The notes under the pieces: generated by a model
The model's database searches: none
Told to the model about the DNA's origin: nothing
The model's input: only the letters and a program-made list of their open reading frames with translations
In this document: piece after piece, positions 10,307 through 19,089 of the stretch
How the letters are laid out: the number at the start of each line of letters is the position of its first letter
Position numbering within the stretch: the first letter of the stretch is position 1
DNA from: an uncultured Alistipes sp.
Lineage (GTDB): Bacteria > Bacteroidota > Bacteroidia > Bacteroidales > Rikenellaceae
Length of the DNA stretch: 64,000 bases
Assembly: GCA_944326035.1 (NCBI GenBank)
Contig: CALVCS010000003.1
Span: 329,466-393,465 of the forward strand
Direction: 5' to 3'
Translations under genes and position numbers: made by a program

Positions 10307-10774
10307 ATGATACGTAAAATCGCAATCGGAGTGGTCGTGTTGTGTGGCTCGCTGTCGATGGCCTCTGCGCAACGGCTGGTGATCGGTCAGCGACCGGCGG
10401 ATGTGAAGATCAAAGAGTATGTATTAGGAGAAATGGTGCCCGAAGATCGGCCGGTTTTGATCGAATTTTTCTATTCGCCCAGTCGGCCCAGTCGGGATCG
10501 GCTGCCGGTGCTCGATGAAATGGCGCAAAAGTATGCGGGACGGGTAACGATATTGGTTTTGGCGCGGGAGAGCCGCGAACGAATCGAACCGTTGGTGGTC
10601 GATAAGGGTTATGCCTTTACGGTGGCGTTGGATGAAGAGGGTAAGACATTCGACGGGTTCGATATCCATTATGTGCCCTTCAGTGTGTTGATGGATGCCA
10701 AAGGAAGGGTGAGCTGGTTCGGCTATTCCTCCCAATTGACGGACTCGATCCTTGAAACGGAGTTGAAATTATAA
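10307..10774 (+). CDS. Exported thioredoxin-fold protein lacking the CxxC motif
   Basis: The protein is 155 residues from ATG 10307; the open frame also has a TTG five codons earlier, which I reject because the ATG begins a standard signal peptide (MIRKIAIGVV to MASA). The mature part follows the TlpA/AhpC pattern: a strand ending in LIEFFYSP, a helix, a VTILVLARE strand, then VPFSVLMDAKGRV with the family's cis-proline position. Where thioredoxins have WCxxC this protein has SPSRPSR, and the mature chain contains no cysteine. It cannot act as a dithiol oxidoreductase, so a binding or scaffold role is more likely. Function unknown. Confidence 0.75.
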   Translation: MIRKIAIGVVVLCGSLSMASAQRLVIGQRPADVKIKEYVLGEMVPEDRPVLIEFFYSPSRPSRDRLPVLDEMAQKYAGRVTILVLARESRERIEPLVVDKGYAFTVALDEEGKTFDGFDIHYVPFSVLMDAKGRVSWFGYSSQLTDSILETELKL

Positions 10775-10830
10775 AGACCTCGGTGGGTATTTCGGGGGCT
10801 TGCTGAAATAGCAATGTCGCTAAAAATAAA

Positions 10831-10865
10831 GCAGGAAAAACGATTTTTCGTTTTTCCTGCTTTTG
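10831..10865 (+). terminator. Terminator after the thioredoxin-fold gene
   Basis: GCAGGAAAAACGA pairs with TCGTTTTTCCTGC around a tiny loop and is followed by TTTT. The A-rich upstream flank means it may also stop reverse transcripts from clpX. Confidence 0.8.
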
Positions 10866-11222
10866 TATGTTGGACGATTGGAGCTTGAGCGGTTTTGGCG
10901 GTTCGACTGAGTCAGAGGAAAAGGCCCACAAGAAACGAAACTTCGTCTTGTTGAATTGGCCGTCCGGGTTGTGTGGCCCGGGTTTTGGGTGTGGTCTTCA
11001 GATTTGGCTTCCGTCCGTAGCTTTTCGTTCGGTCTGCAGCTTCTCGATCTGTCATGATCGGTCTTAGCGGTGATCTCCTCTCTTACGGTATTCGCCCCCA
11101 AACTCCAAACCCCAAACTCCAAACCCTGAGCTTTAGCCCCGTGACTCCAGCCCCGAGTTCCATCCCTGAATTTTAAACCCCGATCTCCAGCTCCTCGACT
11201 CCGGACGCAGAGCCTCCGGTGG
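10866..11222. other. Gene-free stretch with a low-complexity tract
   Basis: No convincing gene is present. From about 11094 to 11200 the forward strand is a run of short, degenerate units of the type CTCCAAACCCC and CCCCGACTCCAG, strongly C+A-rich. The rest shows no promoter, RNA or hairpin that I can support. Confidence 0.6.
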
Positions 11223-12479
11223 TTAGCTGACCGACTTCAGTCTCTGCACATTGACTTTTTCGGTGCGGGACTTGGCGTATTCGAGCGTCACCTTGAAGCT
11301 CTTGCGGTTCCCGGCACTGGGCAGATCGAACATGGCATCCATCATGATGTTCTCACAGATCGACCGTAATCCGCGGGCACCCAGTTTGAATTCGATCGCT
11401 TTGTCGACGATGTAGTCCAACGCGGCCGGATCGAACGACAGTTTGATCCCGTCCATCTCGAACAGACGGGTATATTGCCGGATGATGGCGTTTTTGGGTT
11501 CGGTCAGAATGCGGCGCAAGGCATCGCGATCGAGCGGTTCGAGATAGGTCAGGACCGGCAGACGACCGATCAATTCGGGAATCAGCCCGAACGACTTGAG
11601 ATCCTGCGGCTGAACGTAACTCAACAAGTTGTCTTCGTTGACCCGTTCTTTTTTCAGCTGACCGTATCCTACTGTTTGGGTGTTGATGCGTTGGGCGATC
11701 TTTTTCTCGATCCCGTCGAAGGCTCCTCCGCAGATGAACAGAATATTGGAGGTGTTGACCTGCACGAACTTCTGATCGGGGTGTTTGCGGCCTCCCTGGG
11801 GCGGTACGTTGACGGTCGTCCCTTCCAGAATTTTGAGGAGAGCTTGCTGCACGCCTTCACCCGATACGTCCCGGGTGATCGAGGGATTGTCTCCTTTACG
11901 GGCAATCTTGTCGATCTCGTCGATGAAGACGATCCCGCGTTCGGCCAGCGGAACATTGTAATCGGCAACCTGCAACAGTCGGGTCAGAATGCTTTCCACA
12001 TCTTCGCCTACATAACCGGCTTCGGTTAGCACGGTGGCGTCCACGATGGTAAACGGCACCTTCAGCAGTTTGGCAATGGTGCGGGCCAGCAGCGTTTTCC
12101 CCGTCCCGGTCTGTCCGATCATGATGATGTTGGACTTGTCGATTTCGGTATCCTGCTCTTTGGCCCCATACATCAGGCGTTTGTAGTGGTTGTATACGGC
12201 CACCGACATGTAGCGTTTGGCGGTATCCTGCCCGATTACATATTGATCGAGAAAGGCTTTGATCTGGGCAGGTTTCAGCAACTGATCGGGGGTCAGTTTT
12301 GGCAGGGCGGAGCGTTGCAGCTGGCGGGCGTGTTCGCCGATCAGGTTGTGGGCGTGTTCGATGCACTGATCGCAGATGAATGCCCTGTTGGTGCCGGCAA
12401 ACATCACATCCACTTCGTTGCGCGAGAGACCGCAGAACGAACAACAGTCGCCTTGATCGTGGTATTCTTGTTTTGACAT
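11223..12479 (-). CDS. clpX: ATP-dependent Clp protease ATP-binding subunit ClpX
   Basis: The 418-residue AAA+ unfoldase feeds tagged or specific substrates into ClpP. The N-terminal C4 zinc-binding domain has CSFCGL (about residues 14-19) and CDQC (about 36-39). Walker A is GQTGTGKT, Walker [12 protein letters not shown], and the sensor-2 arginine is in GARGLRSI. The ClpP-docking loop is in the usual place. The gene lies 108 nt after clpP on the same strand, the usual clpP-clpX pairing, and length matches the family. Confidence 0.97.
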   Translation of the reverse strand: MSKQEYHDQGDCCSFCGLSRNEVDVMFAGTNRAFICDQCIEHAHNLIGEHARQLQRSALPKLTPDQLLKPAQIKAFLDQYVIGQDTAKRYMSVAVYNHYKRLMYGAKEQDTEIDKSNIIMIGQTGTGKTLLARTIAKLLKVPFTIVDATVLTEAGYVGEDVESILTRLLQVADYNVPLAERGIVFIDEIDKIARKGDNPSITRDVSGEGVQQALLKILEGTTVNVPPQGGRKHPDQKFVQVNTSNILFICGGAFDGIEKKIAQRINTQTVGYGQLKKERVNEDNLLSYVQPQDLKSFGLIPELIGRLPVLTYLEPLDRDALRRILTEPKNAIIRQYTRLFEMDGIKLSFDPAALDYIVDKAIEFKLGARGLRSICENIMMDAMFDLPSAGNRKSFKVTLEYAKSRTEKVNVQRLKSVS

Positions 12480-12587
12480 AGTTGAAATCTCGAACGTGGA
12501 GAATCGGAAAGGTCTCGGCCGTGATACCGCCTCCCGCCTGGGGACGGTCGGTACAAACGAGCCACTGAGCCCCGATTCAAAAAGGGT

Positions 12588-13259
12588 TTATTTGCGTTTG
12601 GAAAGCACTTCGTCGATCAGACCGTAGGCTTGTGCTTCGGCGGCGGTCATCCAATAATCCCGATCGGCGTCTTTTTCGATTTTCTTGAGGGAGGCGCCGC
12701 TGTGTTGGGCCAGAATCTCGTACAACTCCTTTTTGGTCCGCATGATTTGGCGGGCGGTGATTTCGATATCCGAAGCCTGGCCTTCCACACCGCCCAGCGG
12801 TTGATGGATCATGATGCGCGAGTGAGGCAGCGCCGAGCGTTTCCCGGCGGTGCCGGCGGTCAGCAACACGGCGCCCATGCTGGCGGCCATGCCGGTACAG
12901 ATGGTCGCCACATCCGATGAGATCAGCTGCATGGTGTCGTAAATGCCCAGTCCGGCCGAAACCGATCCTCCCGGGGAGTTGATATACAGCTGGATATCTT
13001 TTTCGGGTTCGGTGGACTCCAAGAACAGCAACTGAGCCTGGATGATATTGGCGGCATCGTCGTAGATGGGCACGCCCAAAAAGATAATCCGATCCATCAT
13101 CAAGCGCGAGAACACGTCCATCGAAGCGATGTTCAACTGACGTTCTTCGATGATGGTAGGCGAGATGTAGTCGTTGGTAATTTTCTGGAAGTTGTGCAGT
13201 TTCAGGCTGCTGATTCCAGCGTGACCGCGGGCGTATTTTTCGAATTCAGATTGGCTCAT
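12588..13259 (-). CDS. clpP: ATP-dependent Clp protease proteolytic subunit ClpP
   Basis: The 223-residue serine protease forms the tetradecameric chamber used by ClpX. The catalytic serine is in [11 protein letters not shown] and the histidine in [12 protein letters not shown]; a conserved Asp lies in the later helix-strand region. The strand motif [13 protein letters not shown] appears as [12 protein letters not shown]. It lies between tig and clpX in the same orientation, an arrangement conserved across many bacteria. A 171-nt gap with a hairpin separates it from tig, so its expression may be partly uncoupled. Confidence 0.97.
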   Translation of the reverse strand: MSQSEFEKYARGHAGISSLKLHNFQKITNDYISPTIIEERQLNIASMDVFSRLMMDRIIFLGVPIYDDAANIIQAQLLFLESTEPEKDIQLYINSPGGSVSAGLGIYDTMQLISSDVATICTGMAASMGAVLLTAGTAGKRSALPHSRIMIHQPLGGVEGQASDIEITARQIMRTKKELYEILAQHSGASLKKIEKDADRDYWMTAAEAQAYGLIDEVLSKRK

Positions 13260-13358
13260 GGTCGAAAGTTTAATGCGTTTGTTTGCGGAGAATCTGACGG
13301 CAGTGAATCGGGTCGATAGGACCGCACGGACGGTGAAGCTATTCCCCGATGGGACAGA

Positions 13359-13386
13359 CGGCTATTCGGGAACTCCCGAATAGCCG
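13359..13386 (-). other. Perfect hairpin between tig and clpP
   Basis: CGGCTATTCGGGA pairs perfectly with TCCCGAATAGCCG around a 2-nt loop. There is no T-run on the reverse-strand 3' side, so it is not a classical terminator. It may set mRNA stability or partial readthrough between the two genes. Confidence 0.5.
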
Positions 13387-13430
13387 CTCTGTGAGAAATG
13401 GCTCCTTGGACCAGGAGCTTTGTGGGTCGT

Positions 13431-14759
13431 TTACTGTACTTTTTCGACCAGCTTGGCGAACTCTTCGGCCGAGATCGGAGTCGGGGTGACCGTAATGGCC
13501 GGTTCGAGAGCTTCGATCACTTTGCGTTCGGTGAGCTTGTCGTAGATTTTGCGGTTTTCTTCCTTGTTGCCGAGGATGCTCTTGGCATAGTTGTCAAGCA
13601 TTTCGTCGGCCACCTGGTTCATCCCGTAGTAGGCGAACTGCATCCGGGCCAGGCCACGAGCTTCGTTCAGAGCGTCTTCGGGGGTGATTTCCAGTTTGAG
13701 TTCCTGCATGTAATGTTTCTGGATGAGGTTCCATTTCATCAGGTCGAGGAATTTGTCGAAATCTTTTTCGATCTCTTCCATCGAGAATTTCCCTTCGTTG
13801 ATGGTGAACAGCCACCGTTTGAGGAAAGCGGCCGGCATCGTCAGGTTGGCTTTGTCCAGCAGGAATTTACGCATATCGAGCGTAAACATGTATTCCGTTT
13901 CGCGGCTCAGGTCGCCGGCGATCTGGGAGTCGATATACTGAGCGAACTGTTTGGCGTTGGTAACCGTGCCGTCCGGGAAGGCCGTTTTGAAGAACTCTTC
14001 GTTCAGTTCGGGTTCGGCAAAACGACGGATCTGGTTGATCGTCAAGGTGAATTTCGGATCGATGTCGGCCAGTTCGGCTTCTTTGACGTGCAGGGTGGCG
14101 GCGCGTTGAGCCGGTGAGGGGTAGAGTTCGTTGATGTCCACCTCCATCGAATCGCCCACTTTTTTGCCGAGGAACGGTTTGCGGCGTTCGTCATCCATCC
14201 CGATCAGGCCCACATAGGCTTCCTGGAACTGCAGGGTAGCTTGGTCGAGGGTCACCGTCAGGGCATCTTCTTTTTCGACCGTGTCGACGTCGATCAGCTT
14301 GCCGAACCGGCGAACGAAGTTGCTGCGATAACCTTCGCGCATCTTATCGTCGATCTGGATTTCGTATTTCTTCACTTTATCTTTGGCGCTCAGGGAGATG
14401 TTGACTTCCGGCGCGATGCCTACTTCGAAGACGAATTCGTAGTCGGTATCTTTGTCGAAATCCAGCGGTTTTTGCTGGTCGCTGGGGATCATATCGCCCA
14501 CGATCTGGATTTTTTCTTTTTCCAGGTAGTCGAGTGCGCTTTTCGAAGCGGTGCGATAAGCTTCTTCAGCCACGGCGCTCTTGCGATACATTTTATTGAT
14601 GATCCCCATGGGAACCATACCCGGACGGAAGCCCGGCAGATTGGCTTTGCGTTTGTAGGTGCGCAGGGTTTTTTCGACGGCATCTTTGTAGTCGGCCTCG
14701 GCCACGGTGACTTTCAGCAGGGTGGTCAGGTCTTCCAGATTTTCTCTAACGATATTCAT
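13431..14759 (-). CDS. tig: Trigger factor, ribosome-associated chaperone
   Basis: This 442-residue protein has the trigger factor layout: an N-terminal ribosome-binding domain with the signature GFRPGMVP (about residues 43-50; the family usually has GFRxGKxP), a central FKBP-like region that is divergent, as is usual in Bacteroidota, and a long helical C-terminal chaperone region. It ends in ITVTPTPISAEEFAKLVEKV. I place the start at ATG 14759 (MNIVREN); an in-frame TTG two codons earlier is possible but less likely. It heads the tig-clpP-clpX run. Confidence 0.93.
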   Translation of the reverse strand: MNIVRENLEDLTTLLKVTVAEADYKDAVEKTLRTYKRKANLPGFRPGMVPMGIINKMYRKSAVAEEAYRTASKSALDYLEKEKIQIVGDMIPSDQQKPLDFDKDTDYEFVFEVGIAPEVNISLSAKDKVKKYEIQIDDKMREGYRSNFVRRFGKLIDVDTVEKEDALTVTLDQATLQFQEAYVGLIGMDDERRKPFLGKKVGDSMEVDINELYPSPAQRAATLHVKEAELADIDPKFTLTINQIRRFAEPELNEEFFKTAFPDGTVTNAKQFAQYIDSQIAGDLSRETEYMFTLDMRKFLLDKANLTMPAAFLKRWLFTINEGKFSMEEIEKDFDKFLDLMKWNLIQKHYMQELKLEITPEDALNEARGLARMQFAYYGMNQVADEMLDNYAKSILGNKEENRKIYDKLTERKVIEALEPAITVTPTPISAEEFAKLVEKVQ

Positions 14760-14791
14760 TATCAATCAATATGATTTGGTTATTTCCGCGT

Positions 14792-14829
14792 AAAAAACCG
14801 CCTTTCAGACGCTTGACAGGCGGTTTTTG
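14792..14829 (-). terminator. Terminator after tRNA-Leu
   Basis: AAACCGCCTGTC and its imperfect complement, with AAAAA and TTTTTT flanks, form a stem directly downstream of the reverse-strand tRNA. It separates the tRNA transcript from tig. Confidence 0.8.
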
Positions 14830-14837
14830 AGGTTCGT

Positions 14838-14919
14838 GCGGATAAAGGGACTCGAACCCCCACGTCATAAAGACACCAGATCCTAAGTCTGGCGCGGCTA
14901 CCAATTACGCCATATCCGC
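14838..14919 (-). tRNA. tRNA-Leu (anticodon UAG)
   Basis: The reverse strand folds into an 82-nt cloverleaf. The acceptor arms are GCGGATA and TATCCGC, and the anticodon stem CCAGA/TCTGG encloses a loop with TAG. A variable arm longer than in class I tRNAs marks a leucine tRNA, and the T-arm is GGGGGTTCGAGTCCC-like. CCA is not encoded. Its own promoter is immediately upstream. Confidence 0.95.
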
Positions 14920-14931
14920 TCGAAGGTAGGG

Positions 14932-14961
14932 CAAAGATAGCGGTTTTTTATTCAGCCGCAA
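14932..14961 (-). promoter_or_regulatory. Promoter of tRNA-Leu
   Basis: On the reverse strand TTG (14959-14961) and TATCTTTG (14932-14939) are 19 nt apart. The tRNA begins 12 nt downstream. Confidence 0.65.
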
Positions 14962-15010
14962 AAATTTGGCTCTAAAAATATGGACTCCGGAGGGCTTGTC
15001 TTCCTTGGGG

Positions 15011-16357
15011 TTAGCGATCGAAAACCAGGGCTTGGCCGCGGGCGGTTCGATCGAGCTGGCCGTTGAGGTAGACGGTTCGGCCGTTGACCAGGGTACGGAT
15101 AACGCGATGGGAGAAGGTGACGCCTTCGAAGGGGGACCAGCCGCATTTGGAGAGGATGTTTTCCGGAGTGACGGTCCAGGGGGCGTTGGGGTCGACGATG
15201 ACCAGGTCGGCGAAGTAGCCGGGCCGCAGAAATCCGCGATCGCAGATGGCAAAACGTTGAGCCGGAGCGTGGCACATCTTTTCGACGGTCAGTTCGGGGG
15301 TAAGTACGCCCTGTCGGCAGAGTTCCAGCAGACACACCAGCGAATGTTGGATCAGCGGGCCGCCCGAAGGCGCTTCGGCATAGGGGCGTTGTTTCTCTTC
15401 GAGGGTATGGGGCGCATGGTCCGTCGCCACGACATCCACTTTCCCATTGACCAGCCCTTCGCGCAGAGCCTGACGATCGGCCGCCGTTTTGATGGAGGGG
15501 TTCCATTTGATGCGGTTACCCAGTCGGTCGTAGTCCTCGTCGCAGAACCACAGATGGTGAGCGCACACCTCGTTGGTGATCTTTTTCTGGGCCAGCGGGG
15601 CGTTGCTGAACAGTTCGAGTTCCCGGGCTGTGCTCAGGTGGAGTACGTGCAGGTTGGCGCCGTAACGGTCGGCCAGCTCCACGGCTCTGGCTGTCGAACG
15701 ATAGCAGGCTTCGGCCGAGCGGATCAGCGGATGCATCCGCGCTGTCAGCTGATCGCCGTACTGGGCTTTGAAGGCCGCCAGATTGGCCTGAACCGTCGCT
15801 TCGTCCTCACAATGGGTCGCGATCAGGACCGGCGATTCGGCGAAGATCGCGGCCAGCGCCTGGTCGTCATCCACCAGCATGTTGCCGGTCGACGAGCCCA
15901 TGAAGACTTTCAATCCGCAGACATGGTGCGGATCGATATGGGTGATTTCGGAGAGGTTGTCATTGGTTGCGCCCAGATAGAAGGAGTAGTTGGCCAGGGA
16001 AGTTTGGGCGGCCCGTTCGAACTTCTCCTCCAGCAGGGCGAGGGTCGTGGTCGCCGGTTTGTTGTTGGGCATGTCCATGAAGGAGGTCACACCGCCGGCC
16101 ACCGCAGCCGCCGATTCGGAATGGATATCGGCTTTGTAGGTGAGGCCCGGTTCGCGGAAGTGCACCTGGTCGTCGATGACCCCCGGCAACACCCATTGCC
16201 CGGTCGCATCGATGGTTTCGATGGAGTCGTTCGAAGCGGAGTCGGGATAGGGTCCTTCGGCGATCCGTACGATACGGTCGTTTTCAATTTCGAGATAACC
16301 TTCGAAGCGGCGACCCTCATTGAAGATCGTGCCGCCCAGGATGACGGTTTTGGACAT
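15011..16357 (-). CDS. pyrC: Dihydroorotase
   Basis: The 448-residue amidohydrolase closes carbamoyl-aspartate to dihydroorotate, the third step of pyrimidine synthesis. The family signatures are PGVIDDQVHFREPG near residue 60, the carbamylated-lysine region GLKVFMGSSTGNML in the middle, IATHCEDE and LHVLHLSTARE for metal-binding histidines, and DHAPHT late in the chain. In the first signature the usual HxH metal pair reads QVH, one histidine replaced by glutamine. I believe this also occurs in other Bacteroidota dihydroorotases. It lies 10 nt downstream of a glycosyltransferase gene in the same orientation. Confidence 0.9.
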   Translation of the reverse strand: MSKTVILGGTIFNEGRRFEGYLEIENDRIVRIAEGPYPDSASNDSIETIDATGQWVLPGVIDDQVHFREPGLTYKADIHSESAAAVAGGVTSFMDMPNNKPATTTLALLEEKFERAAQTSLANYSFYLGATNDNLSEITHIDPHHVCGLKVFMGSSTGNMLVDDDQALAAIFAESPVLIATHCEDEATVQANLAAFKAQYGDQLTARMHPLIRSAEACYRSTARAVELADRYGANLHVLHLSTARELELFSNAPLAQKKITNEVCAHHLWFCDEDYDRLGNRIKWNPSIKTAADRQALREGLVNGKVDVVATDHAPHTLEEKQRPYAEAPSGGPLIQHSLVCLLELCRQGVLTPELTVEKMCHAPAQRFAICDRGFLRPGYFADLVIVDPNAPWTVTPENILSKCGWSPFEGVTFSHRVIRTLVNGRTVYLNGQLDRTARGQALVFDR

Positions 16358-16367
16358 GGCTGAGGAA

Positions 16368-17090
16368 TTAGGCCTTCAGGGGCTTGATGCGACGCAGACG
16401 CAGCCCCAATACCCCGAACAGGGCTTCGCGGAAGATGCCCTTGCTCATTTTCGAGGCGCCTTGGGTGCGTTCGGTGAAGATAATGGAGACTTCCTGAATC
16501 GGGAAACCGAGTTTCCAAGCGGTATATTTCATCTCGATCTGGAAACCGTATCCTTTCATGCGGATGCGATCGAGATCCATGGTTCGCAGCAGTTTGGCCG
16601 AATAGCAGACGAAGCCGGCGGTGGCATCGTGCAGCGGCATGCCGGTGATGAAGTGTACGTATTTGGAGGCGAAAAAGGAGAGCAGCACACGTTTCATGGG
16701 CCAGTTGACGACGTTGACCCCTTTTACATACCGGGAGCCGATGACCAGATCGGCCCCGTTACGGGCGGCGGCGACCAGACGGACCAGATCGTCGGGATTG
16801 TGCGAGAAGTCGCAGTCCATTTCGCAAATGTAGTCGTAGCCTTTTTTCAGCGCCCAGCGAAATCCGGTGATATAAGCGGTCCCCAGCCCCAATTTTCCGG
16901 AACGTTCGATCAGGTGAAGGCGTTCGGGATAGACGTTCTGTTGTTCTTTGACGACCGAGGCGGTGCCGTCGGGCGATCCGTCGTCGATAATAAGCAGGTC
17001 GAACGGTTCGCTCAGCGAGAAGACTTTGTCGATCATCGGACGAATGTTGTCCAATTCGTTATAGGTCGGGATGATAACCAGATTTTTCAT
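16368..17090 (-). CDS. Polyprenol-phosphate mannosyltransferase-like GT2 glycosyltransferase
   Basis: This 240-residue cytosolic-face enzyme belongs to the DPM1 branch of glycosyltransferase family 2, which moves a hexose from a nucleotide sugar to polyprenyl phosphate. Visible are IPTYNELDNI at the start, IDDGSPDGT for the nucleotide site and CEMDCDFSHNP supplying the DxD-type metal motif. No C-terminal membrane domain is present, so it is the short form. Linked to pyrC by a 10-nt gap. The sugar donor cannot be told from sequence. Confidence 0.87.
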   Translation of the reverse strand: MKNLVIIPTYNELDNIRPMIDKVFSLSEPFDLLIIDDGSPDGTASVVKEQQNVYPERLHLIERSGKLGLGTAYITGFRWALKKGYDYICEMDCDFSHNPDDLVRLVAAARNGADLVIGSRYVKGVNVVNWPMKRVLLSFFASKYVHFITGMPLHDATAGFVCYSAKLLRTMDLDRIRMKGYGFQIEMKYTAWKLGFPIQEVSIIFTERTQGASKMSKGIFREALFGVLGLRLRRIKPLKA

Positions 17091-17246
17091 ACGATACCTT
17101 CCTCAAATGGATCGGCGAGGTGCCGGATTCTGCGGGATATGCACGGCAAGGAGTCGGAGGAATCCCCGCAATGTCCGCTACAAAACACAAAATTATGAAA
17201 CAAAAATAGTAATTTTGACCGAAAATTACGATAATTCCCTGAAAAA

Positions 17247-18803
17247 ATGCCTATTGAACTCTCGCTGGTATTGACGCCCCGGGAAGCCTCGAGGCCCGAA
17301 TATTATCTCCCTCAGGTGGAGGCTCGATTGGGGGTGCCGCGTTCGCGATTGGCGTTGGTGCGGCCCGTGCGGCGGTCGATCGATGCCCGGGGACGCCGCA
17401 TTAAGGTGAACCTCGGACTGGAGGTTTATGTCGATGGGGAAGAGACTCCCCCGGAGATCCATTTCGAATACGGTGACGTCTCGAAACGCACGCCGGTGGT
17501 GGTGGTCGGATCGGGGCCGGCGGGGTTGTTTGCGGCATTGCGACTGATCGAACGGGGTTTCTGTCCGATTGTCTTGGAGCGAGGAAAGGATGTCTCTTCT
17601 CGTAAACGCGATATCGCGCAGATCAATCGAAACGGTCAGGTCAATCCCGAGTCGAACTATGCGTTCGGAGAGGGAGGCGCCGGTACCTATTCGGACGGCA
17701 AGCTCTTTACCCGTTCCAAAAAACGGGGCGACTATCGGAAGGCGATCGAGGTATTTCGGTTCCATGGGGCGGATGAGTCGATTCTCTACGATGCCCATCC
17801 TCATATCGGGACTGATCGTTTGCCGCGGATCATTGCCGCCATGCGACAGAGTGTGTTGCAGGCGGGAGGGCGTGTCCTGTTCGAGGCGAAGGTGACCGGG
17901 TTTCAGGTCAAAAACGATCGGGTGCGCGGTGTGTGGCTCGGAGATACGTTGGTCGAAGGAGCGGCGGTGATCTTGGCGACGGGGCATTCGGCCCGCGATA
18001 TCTATGAGGTGCTGGACCGGGATGGGGTAGAGATCGAAGCGAAACCGTTTGCGATGGGGGTCCGGGTCGAACATCCCCAGGCGCTGATCGACACCTTACA
18101 ATATCATCGGCCGGAACGGGGCGAATACCTGCCGGCGGCAGCGTATAGCCTGGTCAGTCAGGTAGGGGGACGCGGCGTTTATTCGTTTTGCATGTGTCCG
18201 GGCGGGTTTATCGTTCCGGCCATGACGCGGCCCGGCGAGTCGGTGGTTAATGGAATGTCCCCCTCGGGACGGAACAGCATTTACGCCAATTCGGGCATCG
18301 TGACCGAGATTCGGCTCTCGGATTTCGAACCGTTGCGTGCACAGTATGGCGAGTTGGCGGGACTGCGGTTTCAACAGGCGCTCGAAGAGCTGGCTTATGT
18401 CCAGGTGGAGGATCATCAGGTTGCGCCCGGACAACGGCTGGCCGATTTTGTGCAGGGGGTCGATTCCAAAACCTTGCCTCGTTGCTCCTATGTGCCGGGC
18501 GTGGCTCCTACGCCGATGCATCGATGGTTGCCAACCTTTATGGCAACTGCTCTGCGAGGGGGATTTGCGGCTTTCGACCGGAAGATGCGGGGGTTTGTGA
18601 CCAATGAAGCGTTGATCGTGGGCGTGGAGTCGCGCACCTCTTCCCCCGTCCGGATTCCGAGGGATCCGGGAACGTTGATGCATCCACGGGTACAGGGCCT
18701 GTTCCCGGCCGGGGAAGGGGCCGGGTATGCCGGAGGTATCATTTCGGCGGCGGTAGATGGCGAACGATGTGCCGATGCGTTGGTCGATTGGCTGGACCGA
18801 TAG
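17247..18803 (+). CDS. FAD-dependent dehydrogenase of unknown substrate
   Basis: The 518-residue protein has a short N-terminal domain (residues 1-80, basic) followed by a Rossmann FAD-binding motif GSGPAGLFAALRL at about 90-102. The family is widely annotated as an uncharacterised FAD-dependent dehydrogenase or putative geranylgeranyl-reductase-like oxidoreductase. Further landmarks are NYAFGEGGAGTYSDGKL, SFCMCPGGFIVPA and a C-terminal LFPAGEGAGYAGGI, which closes the FAD site. It is divergent from the glycosyltransferase gene; both flanks of the 156-nt intergenic region contain TAATTTTG-like -7 boxes without a clear -33 element. Substrate unknown. Confidence 0.85.
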   Translation: MPIELSLVLTPREASRPEYYLPQVEARLGVPRSRLALVRPVRRSIDARGRRIKVNLGLEVYVDGEETPPEIHFEYGDVSKRTPVVVVGSGPAGLFAALRLIERGFCPIVLERGKDVSSRKRDIAQINRNGQVNPESNYAFGEGGAGTYSDGKLFTRSKKRGDYRKAIEVFRFHGADESILYDAHPHIGTDRLPRIIAAMRQSVLQAGGRVLFEAKVTGFQVKNDRVRGVWLGDTLVEGAAVILATGHSARDIYEVLDRDGVEIEAKPFAMGVRVEHPQALIDTLQYHRPERGEYLPAAAYSLVSQVGGRGVYSFCMCPGGFIVPAMTRPGESVVNGMSPSGRNSIYANSGIVTEIRLSDFEPLRAQYGELAGLRFQQALEELAYVQVEDHQVAPGQRLADFVQGVDSKTLPRCSYVPGVAPTPMHRWLPTFMATALRGGFAAFDRKMRGFVTNEALIVGVESRTSSPVRIPRDPGTLMHPRVQGLFPAGEGAGYAGGIISAAVDGERCADALVDWLDR

Positions 18804-19058
18804 TTGAGGGACGGGAGAACGCCCCGAAAGACAACGAGAACACTCGAGAGGGGGAGAGAACGAAAATAGCTTTTACAGAGAGGACCGGCACGGGGCCCAT
18901 AATAATAGAAGTTACGGAAGACGAAACGGTCTTCATCTGGTGTGGCCAATCTGCTTTCCGAGGAGGAGTAGCCGGTTGGACCTGGCAGCGGATCCCTGAG
19001 GTAGCTTGATGTGGAAAGGGGGCGGATTTTGCGTTGCCCCGAACCCTGAAAACGATAA

Positions 19059-19086
19059 AAAAAGCCTCGCCGTAGCGAGGCTTTTT
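19059..19086 (-). terminator. Terminator after nadE
   Basis: AAAAAGCCTCGC pairs with GCGAGGCTTTTT around CGTA. It lies directly past the nadE stop and is symmetric enough to serve the forward-strand gene as well. Confidence 0.85.
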
Positions 19087-19089
19087 AGA

